From the NCBI GenBank assembly GCA_025916135.1, contig CP104793.1:2852001-2916000 (forward strand): DNA of 64,000 nt, given 5' to 3'. Under the pieces are notes generated by a model. It was not told where the DNA came from. It made no database searches and saw nothing but the letters and a program-made list of their open reading frames with translations. How positions within the stretch are numbered: position 1 is the first letter of the stretch; each line of letters starts with the position of its first letter. Below are positions 1 through 7,425 of the stretch, in pieces. This DNA comes from Rhodobacteraceae bacterium D3-12 (GTDB lineage: Bacteria > Pseudomonadota > Alphaproteobacteria > Rhodobacterales > Rhodobacteraceae). A program made the translations under genes and the position numbers.

Positions 1-141
1 CAGCGCCACAAACAACAGCGCCGACAACAGGCTGAACATCCCCGCCAGCATCGCCGTCACAAACAACCGGTTGGTCACCACAATCGCAATCGCCGTGACG
101 ACCAACATGATGAACAATGTGATAACAATGAAGGTCTCCAT
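1..141 (-). CDS. Mrp/Mnh antiporter DUF4040 (MbhD-like) subunit, 5' end only
   Basis: Only the first 47 codons lie in the window; the gene runs off the left edge. The visible part starts METFIVITLF and is almost entirely hydrophobic, with one membrane helix and part of a second. Its ATG overlaps the TGA of mnhG by 4 bp (ATGA). The position directly after mnhE-F-G on the same strand, and the short hydrophobic N-terminus, match the DUF4040/MbhD-type subunit that precedes MnhB in many alphaproteobacterial Na+(K+)/H+ antiporter operons. The family assignment rests on context and a fragment only. Confidence 0.6.
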   Translation of the reverse strand, partial: METFIVITLFIMLVVTAIAIVVTNRLFVTAMLAGMFSLLSALLFVAL

Positions 142-551
142 CACCGCGCCTCCTCGCCATCATGCTCACCGTCGTGCTCGTCCTCATCCTCGTCCAAATC
201 GCTCGCAACAAGCGGCTCTGGCTCGGCGGGCACCAACCCTTTGGCCACCTTGGGGCGCAACCCCGACACCAGCGCGGCATTGGCTACAGCATGGGTCGCG
301 GTCGGCCCTGTGATGAACAGGAAAAGACCGATAATCAGCAACTTAACCGTGATCAACGTCGGCCCCGCCTGAAGGCACATCCCGACAATCAGCAGGATAA
401 CACCGCCCGAATCCGTCACCGACGCCGCATGCAACCGCGCCCAGAAATCCTCAAGCCGCCAGCTCCCGAAGGCGCCGACCAGCACGAAAAAACTGCCCGA
501 GACGATGCAGATCCAGCTCAGAACCTCGACACTCACTTCTGCCCAGCTCAT
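141..551 (-). CDS. mnhG: Monovalent cation/H+ antiporter subunit G
   Basis: A 136-residue inner-membrane subunit of the multisubunit Mrp-type Na+(K+)/H+ antiporter, which uses the proton gradient to expel cations. Three hydrophobic segments are visible (about residues 8-30, 42-65, 68-90). The conserved MnhG stretch with RLEDFWARLHAAS followed by a glycine-rich helix is clear. The C-terminus carries an acidic/His tail (DEDEDEHDGEHDGEE) that is longer than in the minimal family and could bind cations, though that is speculation. It overlaps mnhF and the next subunit gene by 4 bp each, so translational coupling is likely. Confidence 0.9.
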   Translation of the reverse strand: MSWAEVSVEVLSWICIVSGSFFVLVGAFGSWRLEDFWARLHAASVTDSGGVILLIVGMCLQAGPTLITVKLLIIGLFLFITGPTATHAVANAALVSGLRPKVAKGLVPAEPEPLVASDLDEDEDEHDGEHDGEEAR

Positions 552-916
552 CGCGCGCTCCCCTCGCCATCCGGCGCCATCTTTCCGGCCATCGGCCCGG
601 CGACCCCGTCACCCTCGGCACCTGCGCCTTGACCCGGCGCTTGCCCCGGTATCTGCACAATATCGCCAATCGCGCGATAGCGGAAAAACTTCAGAACCGC
701 GATCGTGCCGACAAAGTTGATCAGCGCATAAAGCAGCGCAATATCAAGGAAATCGGGCCGCCCCGACAGAAACCCCATCACCCCGATCAACAACACGGTA
801 TGGGTGCCAAACAGGTTCACCGCCAACACCCGATCATACAGCGTCGGCCCGGCGAACGCCCGGATCAGCACGAAGACCATGCCGATGAAAATCGCAATCG
901 TGGCCAGAATAAACAT
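548..916 (-). CDS. mnhF: Monovalent cation/H+ antiporter subunit F
   Basis: About 122 residues with three predicted membrane helices, the usual MnhF size plus a Gly/Ala/Pro-rich C-terminal tail of about 35 residues. The family core is visible: RAFAGPTLYDRVLAVN near residue 25 and a PDFLDIALLYALINF helix. I start it at the ATG whose first base is the last base of the mnhE stop codon (TGATG overlap) rather than at the GTG one codon upstream. It is the middle member of the mnhE-F-G run and acts in the inner membrane as part of the Mrp complex. Confidence 0.9.
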   Translation of the reverse strand: MFILATIAIFIGMVFVLIRAFAGPTLYDRVLAVNLFGTHTVLLIGVMGFLSGRPDFLDIALLYALINFVGTIAVLKFFRYRAIGDIVQIPGQAPGQGAGAEGDGVAGPMAGKMAPDGEGSAR

Positions 917-1488
917 CACCCGCGCCCCTTGGTTGCAGCCGTCGCATGCTCGGTAACCGTCACCCGCCGGTCCATATCGCGCAGCGCGTCCATATCGTCG
1001 GGGCTGAAATTCAGCGCATGCACCAAAAACCGCTCGTCCTCGGTCTCGACCGTGATCGTGCCGGGGGTCAGGGTGATCGAATTGGCGAAAATCACCTGTC
1101 CAACGTCGGTTTTCTGGCTGTGTTTGACGCTAAACAGATGCTGGCGCGTCTCGGCCACCGGGGCCATGATAATCTTGGTCACCGCCCAGTTCGCCTTGGC
1201 GATTTCGACCAGCAACCAAAGGAAATAAGCGAAACTGCTGAACGGGCGCAGCACCAGAGGCACCACATAATCATCGGCATCATCCATCCGCCGCACGAAA
1301 TAGACCGCAAGCAGGGCTGAAACGACCCCGAACCCGACAATCAACGGCTTATACAGCCCCGACAGCAACAGCCAAAGCGCCATCAATACGATGAACGGTC
1401 CGATTATCCGCACGAAGCTCAGCCCCCCAGTTCTATCGTGGGCCAGCGCAGTTTTCGTGGCGCGGATCCCCGTTTTTGATTGCCCCAT
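916..1488 (-). CDS. mnhE: Monovalent cation/H+ antiporter subunit E
   Basis: Subunit E of the Mrp antiporter and the first visible gene of this minus-strand operon. Two hydrophobic segments are followed by a cytoplasmic domain with the family signature around ANSITLTPGTITVE and a short C-terminal tail. The start is uncertain: a GTG at 1527, an ATG at 1488 and a GTG at 1413 are in frame. MnhE proteins are usually near 160 residues, which favours 1488 or 1413; I chose the ATG at 1488 (190 residues). In many alphaproteobacteria the operon continues with the B, C and D subunits, expected beyond the left edge. Confidence 0.85.
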   Translation of the reverse strand: MGQSKTGIRATKTALAHDRTGGLSFVRIIGPFIVLMALWLLLSGLYKPLIVGFGVVSALLAVYFVRRMDDADDYVVPLVLRPFSSFAYFLWLLVEIAKANWAVTKIIMAPVAETRQHLFSVKHSQKTDVGQVIFANSITLTPGTITVETEDERFLVHALNFSPDDMDALRDMDRRVTVTEHATAATKGRG

Positions 1489-1630
1489 TTGGTATCGTTC
1501 TACCCCCCGGATTACAAGCATCCCCACGGCATTTTTCGCCGTTTTCCGCTCAAATCCGCGTCATCACGTCACCGTGACAAACGCCCGCAATGACGCTTTA
1601 TTTCAATGATCCGGTCACATTTTTGCCGTA

Positions 1631-1641
1631 TGACATTGTCA
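1631..1641. promoter_or_regulatory. Perfect inverted repeat in the mnhE/kpsT divergent gap
   Basis: TGACATTGTCA is an 11-bp perfect palindrome with a single central base. It lies in the roughly 250-bp gap between the divergent antiporter operon and kpsT. It could be an operator for either side. No clear promoter hexamers were recognised around it. Confidence 0.3.
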
Positions 1642-1739
1642 TAGACTGTCGTGATCCGACATAATGACGGAGAAAAGACGCACCAAGCGTTAACCAAACC
1701 CCGTTAAAGAGGGTTGAGAGAGCAGTACCGGAGCCTGAG

Positions 1740-2399
1740 ATGCTCGAATTTGACAATGTAAGCAAGTCCTTCTGGACCGGCACGCAGCGCAAGGTGATCC
1801 TTGACCGCGTGAGCTTTCGAGTCGATCTTGGCCGGTCGATGGGCGTGCTTGCGCCCAACGGCACCGGGAAAACCACGCTTATCAACATGATGGCCGGCCT
1901 TGAAAAGCCGGATGAGGGCGAAATCCGCCGCGATTGCCGCATCTCCTTCCCGCTTGGTTTCATGGGCGGCGTCGTTTCCAAACACACCGCCGTCGAAAAC
2001 AGCCGCTTCATCGCCCGCCTCTATGGTCTCGACCCCGATTATGTCGAAGCCTACTGCCGCTGGCTCTGTGGCCTTGGTGAATATTTTGACCAACCCTTGG
2101 GCACCTATTCCTCGGGGATGAAATCGCGCTTTTCCTTCGCCCTCATGTTGGCGCTTGATTTCGACATGTATCTCATCGACGAAGGGATGCCCGGCTCAAC
2201 CGATGTTGAGTTCAATCGCAAGGCCGGCGACATCCTGCGCGAACGCCTGCGCACCACGACTGTGGTGATTGTGTCGCACAGCCCGCAGGTGTTGGAACAA
2301 TTTGCCACCTCCGCCGCAGTTCTGTTAAACGGTAAGCTGCATATTTTTGATACCTTGGAAGAAGCGAAACAGCTCTATGACTACGAAACCCAAGGCTAG
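1740..2399 (+). CDS. kpsT: Capsular polysaccharide export ABC transporter ATPase, KpsT-like
   Basis: A 219-residue nucleotide-binding subunit of the ABC exporter that moves group 2-type capsule or related polysaccharide across the inner membrane. Walker A (APNGTGKTT, residues 38-46), a short signature motif (YSSGMK, about 123-128) and Walker B ending IDEG (about 143-149) are visible; the atypical signature is normal for KpsT. GGAG lies 7 bp before the ATG. The next gene starts 23 bp inside its 3' end, so the two are translationally coupled. The matching permease gene (kpsM) is not adjacent, which is unusual for a classical kpsMT pair. Confidence 0.88.
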   Translation: MLEFDNVSKSFWTGTQRKVILDRVSFRVDLGRSMGVLAPNGTGKTTLINMMAGLEKPDEGEIRRDCRISFPLGFMGGVVSKHTAVENSRFIARLYGLDPDYVEAYCRWLCGLGEYFDQPLGTYSSGMKSRFSFALMLALDFDMYLIDEGMPGSTDVEFNRKAGDILRERLRTTTVVIVSHSPQVLEQFATSAAVLLNGKLHIFDTLEEAKQLYDYETQG

Positions 2400-4292
2400 A
2401 AAATTCCGCATACGCCGCTCCGGAGTCGGGGCGGGCGCAATCGGTGCCAAAACGGCCGCCGATGGCACAGCTGCGGGCAACGCCGATGACACCAGCGATC
2501 AGTCAAAGCCGCTGACCGCCGAAAGCCTTGTGCAACCCGCTGCCAAGCCGAAGGCCAAAGCCCAATCAAAATCCACGCCCACTGATACAGCCAGCGCCGG
2601 GACCAGCGATAAAGCTGCGCCCACTGCCGCCGCAGCCAGCGCCGCCCCCGGAGCGGCCCTGCGCGCCGCCGCCGCAAGGGCCAAAGCTCCCGACACCAAA
2701 TCACAGCCCCAACCCGAGGCCCGCACCCAAACGCAAACCGCGCCCGACCCCGACCCCGCTGTCGACACCCCCACCCCGGCGGGCGACTTCGCCTCCCCGC
2801 GTGAAACCCGCGCCGAAACCGACATCGACGCCATCCGCAAAGAGGGGCTGACCGGACGCCAACTCCGCATGGCGCGCCGCGTCGCCCAGAAACACGGGCT
2901 CGCCCCGATCTCTGATTTCGACGCCGTAAGACAGCTGCGCACCCGTGGCATCGACCCCTTCCAACGCGCCAACATGCTCGAACTCGTCGTCCCCGGTGAG
3001 GGCGCCGGCGGGGCCGGTGGCGGTGGTGGCAAGGGCGGTGTGCCCGTCGACAATGGCGGCCAGCCGCCCGATATGGGCCACGCCAAACTGCCCCAAACGG
3101 TGCAGGCGCAAAAATCCACCCTGCCCTCGACCGATACCATGACCCCGGCCCAGCGCCGCGAGATGGAGATCACCGAGATCCAGCGCGACATCGCGCGGCG
3201 TCGCCGCCGCCGTCTCGCCCTGCTCTTTACCCGCCTGTCGGCCTTTGTCTTCATCCCGACGATCCTTGCCGGTTGGTATTACTTCGTCCTCGCCACGCCG
3301 ATGTATGCCACCCACACCGAATTCATGATCCTCTCCAATGACGGCGGCGGCGGTGCCGGGCGCTCCCTTTGCCCTCGCAATATGCCAACAGTCAGGACAG
3401 CATCGCGGTGCAATCCTATATGCTGTCCAAGGACGCCATGCTCAGGCTTGACGCCGAACACGGGTTCAAATCGCATTTCTCCGACCCGTCGATCGACCCG
3501 ATCCAACGCCTCGCCGCGGATGCCTCGAACGAAAAGGCGCACAAGCTTTATAAAAAGATGGTCAAGATCGGCTATGATCCGACCGAAGGCGTCGTCCGGA
3601 TGGAGGTTATCGCCGCCAGTCCCAAGGTCGCCTTTGATTTCTCGCAACTGCTGGTCGATTTCGCCGAAGAGCGCGTCGATGAACTCAGCCGCGAGAAACG
3701 CGAAGACGCGATGGCCTCGGCCAATCAAAGCCTGAAAGAGGCCCGCGATGAACGCCGCGCCGCACAGGCCACGCTGGTCAACCTTCAGGAAACCCAAGGC
3801 GTCGATCCGACCGAACAGCTCGCCGTGCTGCGTCAGCAGATCTCAAGCTACGAGACAGAGTTGCTTGAAAAGGAACTGCAACTCGCCGCCCTGCTCGACA
3901 ACCCGCGCCCCAACCGGGCCAAGGTTGACGGCGCGCGCGCCGATATCACCCGCCTCAACGCCTTGATCAAAACCCTCAACGCGCGGATGACCGGCAGCAG
4001 CGACAGCTCAGACAGCCTCGCCTCCCGCTCCGCCCGCGTGCAAATGGCACAGGCCGACCTCACCACCGCCGACCTGTTCCTGCAAAACGCCCTGCAAACC
4101 GCCAAACAGGCCGAGCTTGAAGCCTCAAAACAGGTGCGCTACCTGACCGTCCCGGTCCTGCCCGTACAGGCAGAAGAGGCGTCCTACCCGCGTGCATTCG
4201 AGAATACGGTGCTGGCCTTCCTGATCTTTGCCGGCATCTATCTCATGGTCTCGCTGACCTCCTCGATCCTGCGCGAACAGGTCTCCTCGTGA
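2377..4292 (+). CDS. Capsule polysaccharide export inner-membrane protein, KpsE-like (frameshifted)
   Basis: This matches the KpsE/polysaccharide co-polymerase-like family: a cytoplasmic N-terminus, a membrane helix (about residues 288-310), a long periplasmic coiled-coil region and a second helix near the C-terminus. The first 270 residues form an Ala/Pro-rich, low-complexity extension holding a conserved-looking block (EGLTGRQLRMARRVAQKHG), as seen in Rhodobacterales homologues. The reading frame breaks at about 3358-3365, just after YATHTEFMILSNDGGGG; the continuing frame resumes with SQYANSQDSIAVQSY. Adding one G to the GGG at 3358-3360 restores one protein of about 638 residues. I regard this as one gene with a probable sequencing deletion; a true pseudogene is the alternative. 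Confidence 0.8.
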
Positions 4293-4390
4293 CGCGAGCG
4301 TGTGCGGCAACAATGGGCGGCGGCGGCACAACGCGCCGGTTTTCTGCGCCGCCCCGCCTTGCACCGTTTCGCTGATCATGTAACCTCGAC

Positions 4391-4416
4391 CCATAGTCCT
4401 GAGCCATAGTTCCGAG
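4391..4416. repeat. 13-bp tandem duplication upstream of the phosphomannomutase gene
   Basis: Two consecutive 13-mers, CCATAGTCCTGAG and CCATAGTTCCGAG, differ at two positions. They end about 15 bp before the TTG start of the next gene, so they form part of its leader. Function is unknown. Confidence 0.45.
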
Positions 4417-4431
4417 CAGAGAGTATTCCCG

Positions 4432-5928
4432 TTGAAAAAACCGCTTCCCACCGTCACGCCCAACACTTGGGATTTCCTGCGCGACGCCATGATCGCCCCC
4501 ACCGGTTTCCGCGAATATGACGCCCGCTGGCAATACCCCGAAGCGATCAACCTGCCCGGCATCACCGCCCTCGGCCTCGGCCTTGGCACGCAAATGCGCC
4601 GCCGCGGGATCGAGCCGGTCATCGCCGTCGGCAATGATTACCGCGACTATTCGCTCTCGATCAAAAACGCCCTCATGCTGGGCCTGATGCAGGCCGGTAT
4701 CCATGTCAAAGACATCGGTCCCGCCCTCTCCCCCATGGCGTATTTCGCGCAATTCCACCTTGATGCGCCCGCCGTTGCCATGGTCACGGCCTCGCATAAT
4801 CCCAACGGTTGGACCGGCGTGAAAATGGGCTTTGAACGCCCCCTCACCCACGGCCCCGACGAAATGGGCGAACTGCGCGACATTGTCTTGAACGGCGAAG
4901 GTCAAACCGCCCCCGGCGGTGGCTATGAATTTGTCGATGGCGTGCGCGAGGCCTATCTCGACGACCTCATTGGCGACTTCAAAATGACCCGCAAGCTCAA
5001 GGTGGTCTGCGCCACCGGCAATGGCACCGCCGCCGCCTTCGCGCCCGAGCTGTTTGAGCGTCTCGGCGTCGAAGTTGTGCCCTCCCATAATGAGCTCGAC
5101 TACACCTTCCCGCATTACAATCCCAACCCCGAAGCCATGGAAATGCTGCACGATATGTCGGACAGCGTGCGCGCCTCCGGCGCCGATTTCGCGCTTGGCT
5201 TTGATGGCGATGGCGACCGTTGCGGCGTGGTCGATGACGAGGGAGAAGAGATTTTCGCCGACAAGGTTGGCGTCATCATGGCCCGCGATTTTGCCAAGCT
5301 TTACCCAAACCGCACCTTCGTCGCCGATGTGAAATCCACCGGCCTCTTCGCCTCCGATCCCGAACTGATCAAACACGGGGCCAAAGCCGATTACTGGAAA
5401 ACCGGCCATTCCCACATGAAACGCCGGGTCAAGCAAATCGGCGCGCTGGCGGGGTTTGAGAAATCCGGCCATTACTTCCTCGCCGAACCGGTGGGCCGTG
5501 GCTATGACTGCGGCATGCGCGTTGCGGTCGAAATCTGCAAAATGATGGACCGCAACCCCGACATGTCGATGTCCGACATGCGTCGCGCCCTGCCCAAAAC
5601 ATGGGCCTCGCCCACCATGTCGCCCTATGCCGCCGATACCGAGAAATACGATATCCTTGACCGGCTGGTGCAAAAGCTCGTCGCCAAACACGAGGCCGGC
5701 GAAACCCTCGGCGGCCGCCCCATAAAAGAGGTGGTCACCGTCAACGGCGCGCGGGTGATCCTAGATAACGGCTCATGGGGTCTGGTCCGGGCCAGCTCGA
5801 ACACACCCAACCTCGTCGTTGTCTGCGAAAGCAGCCAATCCGAGGCCGAACTCCGCGCCATTTTCGCCGACATCGACGCGGTCATCCGCACCGAACCCGG
5901 CGTGGGTGACTACGACCAAACCCTCTGA
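4432..5928 (+). CDS. Phosphomannomutase/phosphoglucomutase
   Basis: A 498-residue member of the alpha-D-phosphohexomutase family, which interconverts hexose 6-phosphate and 1-phosphate and so feeds nucleotide-sugar synthesis. The catalytic phosphoserine loop TASHNPNG is near residue 121 and the Mg-binding loop DGDGDR near 258. A sugar-binding block with EKSGHYF is near 343, and the C-terminal phosphate-binding region is near RASSNTPN. The start is a TTG (reading KKPLPTVTPNTWDFL), since no ATG lies upstream in frame. Next to capsule export genes it probably supplies mannose- or glucose-1-phosphate for surface polysaccharide. Specificity (manB/algC type versus pgm) cannot be told from sequence alone. 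Confidence 0.9.
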   Translation: MKKPLPTVTPNTWDFLRDAMIAPTGFREYDARWQYPEAINLPGITALGLGLGTQMRRRGIEPVIAVGNDYRDYSLSIKNALMLGLMQAGIHVKDIGPALSPMAYFAQFHLDAPAVAMVTASHNPNGWTGVKMGFERPLTHGPDEMGELRDIVLNGEGQTAPGGGYEFVDGVREAYLDDLIGDFKMTRKLKVVCATGNGTAAAFAPELFERLGVEVVPSHNELDYTFPHYNPNPEAMEMLHDMSDSVRASGADFALGFDGDGDRCGVVDDEGEEIFADKVGVIMARDFAKLYPNRTFVADVKSTGLFASDPELIKHGAKADYWKTGHSHMKRRVKQIGALAGFEKSGHYFLAEPVGRGYDCGMRVAVEICKMMDRNPDMSMSDMRRALPKTWASPTMSPYAADTEKYDILDRLVQKLVAKHEAGETLGGRPIKEVVTVNGARVILDNGSWGLVRASSNTPNLVVVCESSQSEAELRAIFADIDAVIRTEPGVGDYDQTL

Positions 5929-5966
5929 CCAAACCCTCTAACCACCCCTTCTAACCGGACCGACCC

Positions 5967-6571
5967 ATGCGCCTATTCCTGCCCCTCATGCTGCTGGCTT
6001 CACTGGTCGCCGTTGGGTTGGCGCTCGTCCGCCCTGAGCTTTCCGACATCCTGCTGCTGGCAGTGCCCATTGGCTTGGCCAGCGGCTGGCTCTGGCTCTC
6101 CAACCTGCGCCGCCCGGCGCCACCACCGCCCAAACCGCCGCAGACCCGGCCAAACGCCTCGTCATCGACGGCTCCAACGTGATGTATTGGCGCGACAACA
6201 CGCCAAAGCTCGAAACCGTCATCGAGCTCATCACCCTGCTGCACGCCAAAGGCTACCAGATCGGCGTCATCTTTGACGCCTCCGCCGGTCACGTCCTCTT
6301 CGGGCGTTACCTCGACGACGCCCCCTTCGCCGCCCGCCTCGGCATTGCGGTCGAAGAATGCTTCGTCGTCCCCAAGGGCACGGTGGCAGATGAATACATC
6401 CTCAAATCCGCCCGCGACCTTGGCACGCGCATCGTCACCAACGACCGCTACCGCGACTGGGCCGATCAATTCCCCGAGGTCCACAAGAAAGGCCACCTCA
6501 TCCGTGGCCACTACGAAAAAGGCGCGCTCCACCTCCACTCGCTTATCCCGCCGCGCTCAAAATCCGCCTGA
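5967..6571 (+). CDS. Membrane-anchored NYN-domain (Zc3h12a-like) ribonuclease, frameshifted
   Basis: The N-terminus has two hydrophobic helices (about residues 1-20 and 26-46) ending in a basic/Pro linker. It is followed by an NYN/PIN-like nuclease domain: LVIDGSNVMYW, then VIFDASAG, a middle block with VPKGTVADEYI, and IVTNDRYRDWA. The acidic residues of these blocks are the expected metal ligands of this RNase fold. The helices and the nuclease domain are in different frames; the shift lies between about 6105 and 6145, and adding one C at the CC at 6120-6121 joins them into one protein of about 200 residues. Substrate and role are unknown. It follows the phosphomannomutase by 38 bp on the same strand. 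Confidence 0.75.
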
Positions 6572-6694
6572 CTGGCTGCCTCAATTCCAAATATGGAAAC
6601 ACACTGTCCTAGCTGATTTGCTTGACAGGTACCTCAAAAGCCAACACTTTTAGGCGAATTCGAGCCATCGCAATGCACATCATGGAGGACGCCA

Positions 6695-7180
6695 ATGACA
6701 CGTTTTAGCAAGGGAATGCTGATCTCCGCTTTTCTCGTCGCGGTTCCCTCTCTCGGGATCGCTGATCCCAAACCGAGAAATGCCCAGCCCGCAACGGCTG
6801 CGAAAATCACCAAGATCTACGCTGGCAAAACTGATGTCTGGGACACAGACTGCGGCGGCGGCATCTACTTCGGCCCCAACGGCCAGGCCCGCGCCTGGTG
6901 CGCCACCAACCCCGATACCCTCGGCGCCGGCACGTGGTATGCCACCAATCAGGGCCAACTGTGCCACAAGCTGAAATGGTACTACCCCCAAGGCTCCGGC
7001 GCCGGGGTAAGCGCCGAACAAACCAGCTGCATCGACCATGTCGACAAACGCTGGGGCAACACCTACCGCAACTACGCCGATAGCGCCGAATGGTGGCCGA
7101 TCGACGATTATTCAGGCCCAAAACGCGGCTACAAATTCCAAGCCAACGTAAAAGCCGCCCGCGCCAAACTCGGCCTCTAA
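6695..7180 (+). CDS. Small secreted protein, DUF995-like
   Basis: A 161-residue protein with a Sec signal peptide (hydrophobic core about residues 8-22, likely cleavage after GIA). The mature part is Trp- and Gly-rich: IYAGKTDVWDTDCGGGIYFGPNG, an AWCATNP block and a C-terminal WWPIDDYSGPKRGYKF. Four cysteines could make two disulfides in the periplasm. The pattern of a 'Y.GKT..W..GG.YF..G..RAW' core resembles DUF995, a family of unknown function. GGAGG lies 6 bp before the ATG, and a perfect TTGACA hexamer at 6622-6627 may be its -35 box, although the -10 is weak. It is followed by hairpin repeats and a convergent gene. Confidence 0.65.
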   Translation: MTRFSKGMLISAFLVAVPSLGIADPKPRNAQPATAAKITKIYAGKTDVWDTDCGGGIYFGPNGQARAWCATNPDTLGAGTWYATNQGQLCHKLKWYYPQGSGAGVSAEQTSCIDHVDKRWGNTYRNYADSAEWWPIDDYSGPKRGYKFQANVKAARAKLGL

Positions 7181-7214
7181 AGCACCCGCGCTCAGCGCAT
7201 TACAGAGCCCGCGT

Positions 7215-7353
7215 CTTCATCTGACTGAAAATATCTCGGGGGCGTGGGGGCTGGCCCCCACTTTAACCTGCGTGTGGGGGCTGGCCCCCACTTTAACCTG
7301 TGCGTGTCGCACCGAAGGTGCGCCATAATACTGTCTGGCCCCACTTAAACCGG
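7215..7353. repeat. Hairpin-rich tandem repeat between convergent genes
   Basis: The gap starts with the dispersed motif CTTCATCTGACTGAAAATA (7215-7233). Two near-identical 29-30-bp units follow (7242-7270 and 7271-7300), each holding the hairpin TGGGGGCTGGCCCCCA and ending CTTTAACCTG. Then come GCACC-gaa-GGTGC (7309-7321) and a degenerate third unit around 7333-7353. The position between two converging genes suggests a bidirectional terminator. The remainder of the gap up to 7425 shows nothing recognisable. Confidence 0.6.
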
Positions 7354-7425
7354 CGCGTGGGGATGGCCCGCAACCCTAGCTAGCATCACGCACCCCCTTT
7401 TTCCAACCGTTGCACACCGCACCCA

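Noticed and set aside
3340-3370. Phase variation or programmed frameshifting of the kpsE-like gene
   Set aside because: The G run is only three bases, no slippery heptamer in the right frame was seen, and the same type of deficit affects many unrelated genes, so a sequencing deletion is simpler.
4243-5691. A 482-codon frame opposite the phosphomannomutase gene
   Set aside because: Low-complexity composition and no motif; the sense strand carries all catalytic motifs of the mutase.
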